Positions 18,416 through 27,746 of a DNA stretch of 64,000 nucleotides are shown in pieces; positions within the stretch are counted from its first letter, which is position 1, and each line of letters begins with the position of its first letter. The notes below the pieces were generated by a model. That model saw nothing but the letters and a program-made list of their open reading frames with translations. It searched no databases and was not told the DNA's origin. The stretch lies in NCBI RefSeq assembly GCF_017352115.1, contig NZ_CP071448.1, positions 434,001-498,000 of the forward strand. The letters are read 5' to 3'. The translations under genes were made by a program, and so were the position numbers. The DNA comes from Flavobacterium endoglycinae. GTDB lineage: Bacteria; Bacteroidota; Bacteroidia; Flavobacteriales; Flavobacteriaceae.

Positions 18416-19732
18416 CTAAATTTCGGCTCTTTCTTCTTTTTTGTTTTTTATGCGCTTTTTAATCTGATAGAGGTTCTGATGCAGCAGCTTTAAAATCTGC
18501 TTATGGTGCGGGGAGACCCTATTTTTGTCTCCCCTGCACTGCAGAACTTCAAGCGAGGGAAGCGCCACCTCTATGGTCTCCACTGGCTTGTTCTCAAATC
18601 TAGCCGACAGGATAAGGGAGTTTCTCTTTTTGTAGTATTCATTGGTAAATACGCAGTGGCGGAGCATATCGCCCTGTTCAAGAAAATCATTCACGCTTTC
18701 CATCACGCAGATAGAAAGATTCTCGCGCGTGAACTCCAATCCGAAAAACTGCTTCTTCTGCTCTTCATAGCCAACCTGCGCCTGCTGTATTTCTTGGCGT
18801 AGCTCTTTTATATGCTGACGTCTTTGGATTATGCGTTTTCTCTCCACAAGCCTGTCGTGCACCTCTTCCAAATTCTCAGGGCATACCAAACCGGCATTAT
18901 TCAAATCCTTTTTGAACCATCTGAGCAGGGAAATGTAATCTTCCCAAAGTGAAAAGTCCTTTACCTTGTAAGCGTTCTTGGCGCAGGTTTTGACTGCCTG
19001 CCAGTTCTCCCTAATATTCTGTGAGTACGAAACTAAATAATAGGCAAGAAAATCGGTCTGTCCTGTCTTTAGAAGCGTCTCAGCGTGCGAATCTTTTAAA
19101 AGGGCAGTAAAAAGAATTTGCGGAGCGATACTGTGAAAACTTCCTTTGAATCCGTTTCTTTTCAAAACGGAAATCGCTTTTGAAGACGGATAGACTTTAT
19201 AAGGATTGATACGGAATTTGGGAGAACCCTCAAAACTTTTCGGGCGGATTTCCAAAGGGGAATAGTATTTCCATGCATCATAGGCTTTTGAAAAAACATT
19301 GGTACCGAGAGAAAGCGTGCGCACCTCCCCTTTCGCGTTTATCCAATGCTGCATTACTTCTTTGTGGAAATACGCCGGCATGCAGTTCTTTTTCATATTC
19401 TTGTGCGAACAGATGATGCGCACCACCTGAAATCCACCGCATACATCCAACACAGCAAAATATTCTATTTCTTTGAAATGCACCTGATTGTACTGGTGCA
19501 TTTTCAGCTTTCCATTACACGCACTGCAGTTGATGTACTTTTGGCACGATGCTTTCTGTGCATCAGGCTTCCAGGAGTGTGCACAGTCAAGGCAGTGGAA
19601 TTTCCCTCTTGAAAGCACGCCCCATTTAATGAAAATATTTTTCTCTGCCCAGACCTGCATTTTTTGCGTCACAGGTGCAAGTGTCTCGCTCAGAGCCGTA
19701 ATCTGCTTTTCGATGATGGTTTTCGGTATCAT
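18416..19732 (-). CDS. PcfJ-like protein
   Basis: The 438-aa protein has an N-terminal zinc-binding-like region (FHCLDCAHSW ... CSACNGKLKMH) and a C-terminal part with NDFLEQGDMLRHCVFTNEYY and FENKPVETIEVAL, typical of the PcfJ family. PcfJ and PcfK are named from conjugative plasmid pCF10 and are frequent on Bacteroidota elements; their role in transfer is not defined. Its start codon overlaps the stop of the PcfK-like gene by 4 bp, so the two are translationally coupled. Confidence 0.85.
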   Translation of the reverse strand: MIPKTIIEKQITALSETLAPVTQKMQVWAEKNIFIKWGVLSRGKFHCLDCAHSWKPDAQKASCQKYINCSACNGKLKMHQYNQVHFKEIEYFAVLDVCGGFQVVRIICSHKNMKKNCMPAYFHKEVMQHWINAKGEVRTLSLGTNVFSKAYDAWKYYSPLEIRPKSFEGSPKFRINPYKVYPSSKAISVLKRNGFKGSFHSIAPQILFTALLKDSHAETLLKTGQTDFLAYYLVSYSQNIRENWQAVKTCAKNAYKVKDFSLWEDYISLLRWFKKDLNNAGLVCPENLEEVHDRLVERKRIIQRRQHIKELRQEIQQAQVGYEEQKKQFFGLEFTRENLSICVMESVNDFLEQGDMLRHCVFTNEYYKKRNSLILSARFENKPVETIEVALPSLEVLQCRGDKNRVSPHHKQILKLLHQNLYQIKKRIKNKKEERAEI

Positions 19733-20109
19733 AGGTCAAAGAGTGTCAAGGTTTTCGATTCGGCTTTGGGAGCAATAACTGCCGCTTTTACTACGGCAGT
19801 ATTCTGCGGAACTTCTACAACTGAAGTAAATAAATCAGCCTTTGCAGGCGGACTAGCCACTACCGTGCAATTAACGGGCTGTGGCTGTCCGATGCTGTCA
19901 TCGGTGTAGTATTTGACCGCCATGTCAAATATTTCCTGATTGTCAAAGGCGCACAGTCCTGTTTTTTTCACCTCGCCGAATATGTAATTGCAGCAGCTTT
20001 CCAAGTTTTTGGATTCCTTGGCGAAGTCCTTTGCAAAGACAGCATCGGCAAGTACGGTCTGATTGAGATAGTTTTCTATAGCGTTCTTGAAGTTTTCTGA
20101 AGCTTTCAT
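19729..20109 (-). CDS. PcfK-like protein
   Basis: I start at the ATG at 20109, giving MKASENFKNAIENYLNQ; an in-frame ATG 24 bp upstream adds only eight residues unlike the family. The product (126 aa) has the PcfK core NYIFGEVKKTGLCAFDNQEI and YTDDSIG, followed by an Ala/Val/Lys-rich linker and the C-terminal TLFDL. It precedes PcfJ with a 4-bp overlap. The pair belongs to the accessory region of the element. Confidence 0.8.
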   Translation of the reverse strand: MKASENFKNAIENYLNQTVLADAVFAKDFAKESKNLESCCNYIFGEVKKTGLCAFDNQEIFDMAVKYYTDDSIGQPQPVNCTVVASPPAKADLFTSVVEVPQNTAVVKAAVIAPKAESKTLTLFDL

Positions 20110-20138
20110 AAGGGAAGATTTAAGACGAAACAAAAAGA

Positions 20139-20498
20139 TTATTCAAAAGAGGTTCTGTAAATGTCATAGCAGTACTCCTCAAAGCAGAGCCAGCACATAA
20201 AGGTGTAGTGAGGCAGACCGTATCGGTCTTTTACCGCTTCCCCGAGGGAATCTTCCATTTCTTTTCTGATGTCCTCCAAATCATCCAAATGTTCGATGTA
20301 GAATTTTTTACAGTCGGCATGATAGATAAATTCTGAAATCATACCGCTGATGCATCCGATTCTCTGCATGTCTTCAAGGAATGCTTTGAGCTGCTGTTTT
20401 TTTGTTCCGTCATAAGACTGCATTTCCAAAAGGACTATCTTTTGGAATGCATCGTGAACATCATACTCGGCATATACTGATTTTTTCAAGGCTTTCAT
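20139..20498 (-). CDS. Element-associated protein of unknown function
   Basis: The 119-aa protein is acidic and helical, with MISEFIYHADCKKFYIEHL and a cluster of aromatic and Cys residues near the end (FMCWLCFEEYCYDIY). No named domain is recognised. It sits between SSB and PcfK in the order seen in other Bacteroidota conjugative elements, and is probably part of the same transcript as SSB, PcfK and PcfJ. Confidence 0.7.
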   Translation of the reverse strand: MKALKKSVYAEYDVHDAFQKIVLLEMQSYDGTKKQQLKAFLEDMQRIGCISGMISEFIYHADCKKFYIEHLDDLEDIRKEMEDSLGEAVKDRYGLPHYTFMCWLCFEEYCYDIYRTSFE

Positions 20499-20533
20499 AA
20501 CTCATTTCTTTAGGCTTGTACATTTGATTTGGA

Positions 20534-20923
20534 TTAGAAAGGCAAATCGTCTGGCTGTTCCTTTTTGTTCTTTTCTGCAGGAGCTGACTGCGTCTGCAGG
20601 GCTTGCGCATCTGAGACAAACACCAGTATTTTGATGCTGCTTGTGTGAAAAGTGAGGCTTGCCACGGCTTTTCCCTCCGAATTGAGATAGGCGTTCACTC
20701 CTACAGGTCCGTAGAGTTCCACCATTGCGCCTTTTTTGAGCCACTGCGCAACACCCGAGCTGAGCCAATAGGAACAGTCTATGTAGGTGACTATTTTTGT
20801 TGTTTCCGTACTTCCTTTGGCTTTGTAAGTATCGTTGACTGCTATAGAGAAGTTTACCACCTCCCTGTCTTTGGCTGTTTTGGCAACAACCGCATCCCTT
20901 GTCAAACGTCCTGTGATTTCCAT
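20534..20923 (-). CDS. ssb: Single-stranded DNA-binding protein of the element
   Basis: The 129-aa product has the OB-fold SSB pattern: MEITGRLTRDAVVAK at the start, VVNFSIAVNDTYKAKG, DCSYWLSSGVAQWLKKGAMV and ASLTFHTSSIKI. It ends in the acidic tip DDLPF, which in SSB proteins recruits partner enzymes. It likely coats the transferred single strand or replication intermediates. It heads the minus-strand group SSB-unknown-PcfK-PcfJ. Confidence 0.93.
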   Translation of the reverse strand: MEITGRLTRDAVVAKTAKDREVVNFSIAVNDTYKAKGSTETTKIVTYIDCSYWLSSGVAQWLKKGAMVELYGPVGVNAYLNSEGKAVASLTFHTSSIKILVFVSDAQALQTQSAPAEKNKKEQPDDLPF

Positions 20924-21294
20924 GATTTCTAAATTTTAAGTGATTACTTGTTTAAAAATTCTTTTCCCCTGCCTTTCCCAAAAAATTGTTTTCAAAAGAA
21001 AAAACGGAAAAAAAGAAAGCGGCAATAAAGCGGGCATCAAGGATACCGAGGGCTATAAGTCCCGAAGGGCGGCAGCGCCGTTATGCGCCTGCAGGATCCG
21101 GTGCACGCTAACTTGGCTGCCTTTTTATCCGTTTCGAATGGAAACAGCCCTAGTAATCTCTTCATTTGGAAAGCTTACCCTATCAATAAATAGAAAACAA
21201 GAGATAAAAGCACAGGGAAAACACGAAAAAGCTAAAATAAATCTTACTTTAGCGGTATTGAAAATCTATTCCCCAACCACTAGAAAAAAAAACT
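20924..21294. other. Intergenic region upstream of ssb with GC-rich patch
   Basis: No gene is supported here. The part from about 21020 to 21130 is clearly richer in G and C than its surroundings and holds CCGAGGGC, GGGCGGCAGCGCCG and GGATCCGG motifs with some self-complementarity. The divergent promoters of ssb and of the 378-aa gene must lie in this stretch. I cannot assign a function to the GC-rich patch. Confidence 0.35.
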
Positions 21295-22431
21295 GTGAAA
21301 GAGCTGGTAAAAGAAAAACTTCAGATAATAGAAGACGTATGGAATGAGTTTATCTGGGACAATAAGTTCTGCAGAAACCAGATCAACTTTTCACCAGATG
21401 CAGAGAGCAATTATTTCGGTGATATCCTTGGATATTTCCAAGATACATTTGATATTATATATGAGAAAAAAAACAGTGCAGTGCATGCTGAGAATTTTGC
21501 CTCGCACATCAGTTTTCTTCAGGCCATATACGTCCAGCAGGACTTCATCGAAGAGATGCTGATTCTTTTTAAAACCGGTAAGGTCAAAGGAGATTTGAAA
21601 GAGGACCCGAATTATGCCTTAAACAGAGAAATCCGCAATGAGCTTGTGGGGCATCCCTTCAGGAAAATAGGAGACAGAGTACTGTCCACCACTGTATTTG
21701 GATATGAGCGTTCTCCCGATACGATAGCCTATTTAAGATACCACTCTGATAATGATTTCAAGTGCGAAATAATAAAAGTAAAAATTGAAAATATCCTTGA
21801 AAGGCATACCGCTTTTCTTGAATTCTACTTCGATCTTATTATTAAAAACCTAAAATTAACAGCAGGCAGATACCGGGATGAGCTGGAAGAGGTTAAAAAA
21901 AAAATTGAAGAGGTTTCTTTCCAGTCACTTATTAAAATACTATTGCAGAAAATGAAACCTTTTCTGGAAAATACAACCCTTTATGATGAAAAGTCTATTC
22001 TGGAAATATATGAAAAAAGAGACCAGCATGAAAGATATGCAGCTGTTTATGACTCCTTCCTAAGGGATTTAAAAAAACGGATTATCCAGCTGCAGGAATA
22101 CAGCACTTCGGTATTCAGCCCAGCAGTGTTTTCCGATGACCATATTGAACTGCCTCTTTTTGACGATGAAGGCAACTTCATCCCTATGCCTAAAAATGTT
22201 GTCGTTAAAGCTGCCAAAGCAAATGAAAGCTGTCATTATGAACTGAGCAAGCTTTCAGAAAAAAATCACAGAAACCCAATGAGTTTTGAGCATTTCAGCA
22301 GCTGCATAAAAGCAAAATGTAGCGACACCACAGTGTCTGATGAGCTTGATAGGATGAACGATTATCTGTATAATGATTTGGAATACTTCTGCTCCTATAA
22401 ATTAATCAAAAGAATTTTAAAGCAGGATTGA
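21295..22431 (+). CDS. HEPN-like protein of unknown function
   Basis: The frame begins with GTG (MKELVKEKLQ). The 378-aa product is helical and charged. Residues 111-120 read REIRNELVGH, with Arg114 and His120 forming an R-x5-H motif in a helical setting, as in many HEPN ribonucleases. Coiled-coil-like stretches follow (RYRDELEEVKKKIEEVSFQS). No family name can be given. It lies 78 bp before the AlbA_2 gene on the same strand. An RNase role is inference from a single motif. Confidence 0.55.
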   Translation: MKELVKEKLQIIEDVWNEFIWDNKFCRNQINFSPDAESNYFGDILGYFQDTFDIIYEKKNSAVHAENFASHISFLQAIYVQQDFIEEMLILFKTGKVKGDLKEDPNYALNREIRNELVGHPFRKIGDRVLSTTVFGYERSPDTIAYLRYHSDNDFKCEIIKVKIENILERHTAFLEFYFDLIIKNLKLTAGRYRDELEEVKKKIEEVSFQSLIKILLQKMKPFLENTTLYDEKSILEIYEKRDQHERYAAVYDSFLRDLKKRIIQLQEYSTSVFSPAVFSDDHIELPLFDDEGNFIPMPKNVVVKAAKANESCHYELSKLSEKNHRNPMSFEHFSSCIKAKCSDTTVSDELDRMNDYLYNDLEYFCSYKLIKRILKQD

Positions 22432-22508
22432 AAAAAATAAATGGAACTCCTTTTAACAATACAATACCAAACGCATTAAGACGCATACCCCTTTTAATTG
22501 AATGATAT

Positions 22509-23501
22509 ATGGATTTAAATGATATTAAAAATTACATTGAAAATAAGATTGAAGAAAACTTAAATCTAGATTACAAAGCTTCAGGATCACTCCAAAAATC
22601 AGATGCGAAAACGAATGAAATTTCCAAAGATGTTTCCGCTTTTGCCAATTCGGACGGCGGTATTATAGTATATGGAATCAAAGAGCATCAAATCAACAGG
22701 CATCTGCCAGACAGTATAGATCCTGTTGACCGCAAATTAATTTCCAAAGAATGGCTCGAACAAATTATTCAAAGCAAGATACGTCCCAGAATTGATGGAA
22801 TCATAATACATTCGATTACTGTTGACGAAAATTCAGATCAGGTAGTATATGCCGTTGAGATACCAAAATCCAACACTGCACACCAAGCACATGATAAAAG
22901 ATACTACAAAAGGTTCAACTTTAACTCCGAACCGATGTATGATTACGAAATCAGGGATGTACTAAACAGAACTAAGGCTCCTATTATTGATATAGAATTA
23001 GAAATAATTAAAACTACCCGAGAAATCAAAAAACCATTTGGTCTTCCCGAGTTCACTTTTGGGCAAAATGGGAAAGCTGTTAAAGCGCCTGAGCCAGTTA
23101 AAGAGTATAAAACACAATATACGTTGAGAGTCTATGCTAGAAATACTGGAAAAATATTAGCCAATTATTTAAATGCATATCTTAAAATTCCGGAGATACA
23201 CTTAACAGACGATTATGAAAACCAAAACGGAATTACCAATTTATTTATGGAAAATACAATACGAGATATTGTAGATTCTAAATGGGTAGCCGATATCGGT
23301 GGCGGATACAGCATTCCGAAATACGGACCTTCAAGATATGACCCGATACTTCCAACAAGATCGTTAATGCTAAAAGATATTAAAATACAGGACTCGGTAT
23401 TTGACTCTGATATAGATCTGGAATGGGTTGTCTACTGTGATAATGCAGAACCGCGAAATGGTTCACATAAAATATCGAACATTAAAATATTTAATGAATA
23501 A
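22509..23501 (+). CDS. AlbA_2 (Schlafen-type) domain protein
   Basis: The first 150 of 330 residues match the AlbA_2/Schlafen-like domain: LNLDYKASG, then EISKDVSAFANSDGGIIVYGI, then RYYKRFNFNSEPMYDYEIRD. These domains bind nucleic acid and in Schlafen proteins cut RNA. The C-terminal half is strand-rich (TQYTLRVYARNTGKILANYL) and unassigned. It follows the HEPN-like gene and faces the DUF4365 gene. Its surroundings suggest conflict or defence cargo; this is inferred. Confidence 0.78.
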   Translation: MDLNDIKNYIENKIEENLNLDYKASGSLQKSDAKTNEISKDVSAFANSDGGIIVYGIKEHQINRHLPDSIDPVDRKLISKEWLEQIIQSKIRPRIDGIIIHSITVDENSDQVVYAVEIPKSNTAHQAHDKRYYKRFNFNSEPMYDYEIRDVLNRTKAPIIDIELEIIKTTREIKKPFGLPEFTFGQNGKAVKAPEPVKEYKTQYTLRVYARNTGKILANYLNAYLKIPEIHLTDDYENQNGITNLFMENTIRDIVDSKWVADIGGGYSIPKYGPSRYDPILPTRSLMLKDIKIQDSVFDSDIDLEWVVYCDNAEPRNGSHKISNIKIFNE

Positions 23502-23728
23502 AAAGAAGCAACAAACAGTTCGTGCTCTAGGAGTTAATCCTATTTAAAAACATTTTTTAGAAGTTTAAATAAATTTTAATTTTCTAAAAAACTAATATAA
23601 AATAACCTGACTGCAATAAAACTGTGCAGCCAAATTAAACTTAAGCTACCTTCTCTGGTTATATACTATTTACTTTAAAACCTTTAAAATTCAGATCATT
23701 GAAAATGCGGCTTTCATTAATGAAAATA

Positions 23729-25582
23729 TCAATATCTAGTAAATTTAAAAATCGTCGAGTTTCCATTATGTAAAGGCGCAAGGTAAGTTTCCAGCCTGTT
23801 TTTTAATGTATCATAAATATAGTCCTGCATAGGTATATCATGATAAATATTATCATCGTAGCTTGAATTTGACGCTACCACCTTAAATATTTCTCCGTTA
23901 AAATCCAACGTTAAATCCCTTAGAGAAAATATCTCACGCAAATATAAAGGAGATTTTTCAGAGGAATTAAAGATATCTATCTGCTGTTTCTTATTCTCTC
24001 CCTGATTCTTCAAATAAATAAATTCTACACCCGGAGGATTGTTTCTATCTTCAGCATTCATTGCAATATTTACAATAAGCCAGTCAAAGTAGGAAAAAAA
24101 AGAAATCTGTCTCTGAATAGCTGGAAAATACTCAGTAATAAAATCATCATAAAGTCTTGGCAGATTTTTAAAAATTGCTCTTAATGCATTTTCTACCTTT
24201 GGTTCATCGTAAACCTCCCAAAAAAAGTAGGCTCTTTTTGCTGGATACACTTTTACAGGATACTGCCTGTTGACAGTCATTTCGTTTATATTCTGCAAAT
24301 GAATTATCAGTTCCCAAATATATTCCAGATTAAATTCAGCGGAATATATTCTGATCTTAGCCTGCAGATTCTGATTTTCTTTGATTCTTTTGCGGACTTT
24401 TTTGATAAGTTTTTTAATATCGCGAGGAAAAAGATGCCACCTAAAAAAATCGATATCAAACTCTTCATCTGTCAAATCGTTCGCATTCTCGAGAAACTCC
24501 TCACAGACAAACGGTATAAAGACATTTAGAGCAAATTTTATATCTTCTATTTTATAACTGTCCGATTTTTCTATACCTGTAAATTCATAATTTTTATCCA
24601 AGAATGCCACGATATATTCATTGGCCACATATTTATTTATTGGAAGAAGCATACGGGAATCTACAATCTTTTTAAGGTTCTGAATAATATAGCCATATGC
24701 ATATTTTTCAGGGGTATATTTAATCGGATTAGTTTTATTATGCCTTATATAATTAATAGCATCTTTTAATCTCTCTGTTGCTTTTGGATTAATCTCTTTT
24801 ATCTGGATATCGTTGGTTGTATAGCTTATAGGGTAAAAAGAATAACTTAATACATAATCTGAATAAACGGAATATGCAATTCCAATCTTCCAGCAGTCGG
24901 GGTAAAAAATTTCTTTAATTATAATAAAATCTTTTTCAAGTAAATTATTATAATAGTCCAGAAAAAAATGAATTTCCTTAAAATAGTCCCTGTCAATTCC
25001 TAGAGCAGGATTCGTTAATTTTTTTAGTTTTTCATGCTCAGACTTCATATCATCGAGCTGCGCAGAAACACTGTCAAAATTAATAAGTCTGGTTTTATAA
25101 TCGTTGATTATATCCAGCCAATAAGGAATATACGAAGCATCCGATTTCATTATAACATTCGTTTTTGGAATATCAATATTTACAGAATTGGCTTTAATTT
25201 TATCTTTTATAGAATACAGGAATTTTCTGCTGATATGAATCCAATATGCTTTCTCCTCAGCTGCATCGACAACAATTAAAAGCACCGGCAAAATATTGTG
25301 CTCGCAATAGGCTAAAAATTGTAATTCACATTGATGCTTTGGTTTTTCAGTCTTACTTTCAGGCAAAAACTTTATCTGTACTTCCAGTTTGCCCAAAGGC
25401 TGCTGTTTTCCGTTGACTATTTCAATATATCCATCTATATTCGGGACTTTGTCTAAAACGCTAATTATTGGTTTTAATCTGCTTTTATCCAAAATATGCA
25501 CTAATGTGGCCACAGCATCCATTTCCGGAGTACTTGTTTTTGGATAGGGAGCCGAATCTGCATTTATAATATTGCTGTGCAT
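23729..25582 (-). CDS. DUF4365-domain protein (PD-(D/E)xK-like)
   Basis: The 617-aa protein begins with a domain matching DUF4365: Asp50 in NIDGYIEIV, then GKLEVQIKF with Glu67, Gln69 and Lys71, then HNILPVLLIVVDAAEEKAYW. DUF4365 belongs to the restriction-nuclease-like fold and often sits in defence islands. The remaining 450 residues are helical and unassigned. It is transcribed towards the AlbA_2 gene. Nuclease activity is predicted from family knowledge, not shown here. Confidence 0.75.
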   Translation of the reverse strand: MHSNIINADSAPYPKTSTPEMDAVATLVHILDKSRLKPIISVLDKVPNIDGYIEIVNGKQQPLGKLEVQIKFLPESKTEKPKHQCELQFLAYCEHNILPVLLIVVDAAEEKAYWIHISRKFLYSIKDKIKANSVNIDIPKTNVIMKSDASYIPYWLDIINDYKTRLINFDSVSAQLDDMKSEHEKLKKLTNPALGIDRDYFKEIHFFLDYYNNLLEKDFIIIKEIFYPDCWKIGIAYSVYSDYVLSYSFYPISYTTNDIQIKEINPKATERLKDAINYIRHNKTNPIKYTPEKYAYGYIIQNLKKIVDSRMLLPINKYVANEYIVAFLDKNYEFTGIEKSDSYKIEDIKFALNVFIPFVCEEFLENANDLTDEEFDIDFFRWHLFPRDIKKLIKKVRKRIKENQNLQAKIRIYSAEFNLEYIWELIIHLQNINEMTVNRQYPVKVYPAKRAYFFWEVYDEPKVENALRAIFKNLPRLYDDFITEYFPAIQRQISFFSYFDWLIVNIAMNAEDRNNPPGVEFIYLKNQGENKKQQIDIFNSSEKSPLYLREIFSLRDLTLDFNGEIFKVVASNSSYDDNIYHDIPMQDYIYDTLKNRLETYLAPLHNGNSTIFKFTRY

Positions 25583-25752
25583 CTTTTACAAATTTTATCT
25601 GGTTATTGACATCGATGATCTATTTTGAATTTTCTGCGTCGCAAATTACTTAAAAAGACAAACATCTTTACAATAGTTATAAAACAAATAGAGAATTTCA
25701 GTATTAAAATCTAAGACTTCAATAACTTAGCATATGGAAAATCAGCAAAAAA

Positions 25753-27735
25753 CTATTTTTTTATTACCAGATGTGCCATGGCCGGATCATTCAGCAGTCT
25801 TTCCATTTCTGAATTAATAATATCCTGGACATCCTGTTTAATCTGCAGATAATTCCGCTGAATCATATACTCATCAATTTTGCGGACCGATGGGATTTCT
25901 TTAAAACTTTCTTCTTCTTTTCCCAAAGAATCATGATCATTAATAATTTCGCTGTGAAAAGTTTTGAGTTCAATTTTACAGTCGGGATTATCGGCTACCA
26001 TGCCCACAAATTCTCCCGAACTGAGTGCTGCAATTTTAGAAGGAGGAACTGCAGATTCCAACTGTTTGGAACGGCTCACTGATGTGTCACTGCTGTTGAT
26101 TGAAAGGCTTTCCCTGTCCTGCAGAATTTTGCCAAAACGCTCCGATAACTGCTTGGAGGTATCACCTGTTACCTGCCCTGAAATGATGTTTCCTGTAATA
26201 TTCATAATTACATCTGCCTGCTCTCTTCCGTAGTCCTTTCGAAGCTGGCTGAAATCCTGAATGCCCAAACACGTGGCCACTTTATTGCTTCTAGCCGTCG
26301 CTATAAGGCTGTCCATATTATTGAGATAAATAGTCGGAAATTCATCAAATATCAGGCTGGATTTGAGCCTGTCTTTTTTATTTACCAGCTTTACCAGCCT
26401 GTTTACATACAGAGATAAAACTGCTCCGTAGATCTGTATCTTCTGCGGATTGTTTCCCATGCAGACAATCTTGGGTTCGTCTGGATTATTAATGTCTAAA
26501 GTGAAATCATTACCTGACAGCACGTAATACAATTGAGGAGAAGACAGACGTGCCATAGCAATTTTAGCTGTGCCAATCTGACCCTCCAGCTGGTCATTTG
26601 CCTCCTGTAGGTAAGCACTTATAAAAGGATTAATCAGCACCTCAATTTCCTTTTCTGTCCTAAGTAATGTAAAAAGATTATCGTAATCTGCCTGCATAAG
26701 TTCAATAACATGCGGCAGGGTGCAGAATTCCCCATCATTATACTTCCTCAGATACCAGATTACAGCCGATAAAAAATTAATAGGCGACTCCACAAAAAAG
26801 TCTCCCTGCTTTTTAATCCATTCTCTATTGAGCCCCATCAAAATAGTTCGGGCCGATTCCGATGCGTCTGTTATATCTTCCATTCCTTTTGGATCTAAAG
26901 GATTGCATCTGTGCATAATTTTATCAAAATTTATAAAGTAGCATTTGGGAATTATTTTATAGGCCCCTTTATTTTTTTCAAAAGTATTGTAGACAATTTT
27001 GGAGAGATCATCATATTTGAAATCATAGACAAACATGCTGAATCCTTTCTGTATATGCTGGGTTATAACATGCCTGATGACAAAATAGGATTTTCCAGAA
27101 CCGGGACTTCCTAAAACCAGCAATCCCCGAAATGGGTTGATAATATTAATCCAACTTTTTCGGATCTTATTTTTCAAATAATAGCGGGCAGGAAGGTTAA
27201 TGGAGTATTCATTTTCCAAAAGCCTTTCTTCCTGAGGAAAAGTTTCATTCTCTTTATTAAAAACGTCTCCATTCTGAAATTTTGTTTTTATTATTCTGGA
27301 TAATAAAGTTCCTCCTGAAAGCATCATTAAAAACCCCAGAGATGTTACACTAATATAGATTCCTGCTTTGTAATCTCCATTAATCGGAAGATAAAAAACA
27401 ACCACTGCGGCGAAGTAAACTAACAGGCCGTTGACAATATAAACCAAAGCTGTTCTGTAATTCATCTTCTGGTCTTTTTTCCCTTTTGCGCCAATGAGGG
27501 AAACTGCCAATAGCAACAGTGAAAAAAGTTTTGATTTATGAAAATCATCAAAAAGTCCAGTTTTGGAAATCCTGCTTATTATCTTCTCCATGATTTCACC
27601 TGCAAGATGCCATTGTACAAAAGCTTCATAGCAGTAAAAATAAAAATGCAATACCAGTATAATGACACTGATTAATCTTGTCATATCCAGTATTTTTCTC
27701 AGCGCCTGTTCATTCTCTCCTGTCTGCATAGCCAT
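25753..27735 (-). CDS. mobC: MobC, VirD4-type coupling protein
   Basis: The 660-aa protein opens with an N-terminal membrane region containing LHFYFYCYEAF (YWFCY-type domain) and further segments to about residue 145. The Walker A LGSPGSGKS lies at 208-216, and SSLIFDEFPTIYL is the Walker B region. It is the ATPase that brings the relaxase-DNA complex to the mating channel. It follows mobB by 11 bp in a minus-strand mob operon. Confidence 0.92.
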   Translation of the reverse strand: MAMQTGENEQALRKILDMTRLISVIILVLHFYFYCYEAFVQWHLAGEIMEKIISRISKTGLFDDFHKSKLFSLLLLAVSLIGAKGKKDQKMNYRTALVYIVNGLLVYFAAVVVFYLPINGDYKAGIYISVTSLGFLMMLSGGTLLSRIIKTKFQNGDVFNKENETFPQEERLLENEYSINLPARYYLKNKIRKSWINIINPFRGLLVLGSPGSGKSYFVIRHVITQHIQKGFSMFVYDFKYDDLSKIVYNTFEKNKGAYKIIPKCYFINFDKIMHRCNPLDPKGMEDITDASESARTILMGLNREWIKKQGDFFVESPINFLSAVIWYLRKYNDGEFCTLPHVIELMQADYDNLFTLLRTEKEIEVLINPFISAYLQEANDQLEGQIGTAKIAMARLSSPQLYYVLSGNDFTLDINNPDEPKIVCMGNNPQKIQIYGAVLSLYVNRLVKLVNKKDRLKSSLIFDEFPTIYLNNMDSLIATARSNKVATCLGIQDFSQLRKDYGREQADVIMNITGNIISGQVTGDTSKQLSERFGKILQDRESLSINSSDTSVSRSKQLESAVPPSKIAALSSGEFVGMVADNPDCKIELKTFHSEIINDHDSLGKEEESFKEIPSVRKIDEYMIQRNYLQIKQDVQDIINSEMERLLNDPAMAHLVIKK

Positions 27736-27746
27736 TTTCTTTAGAT

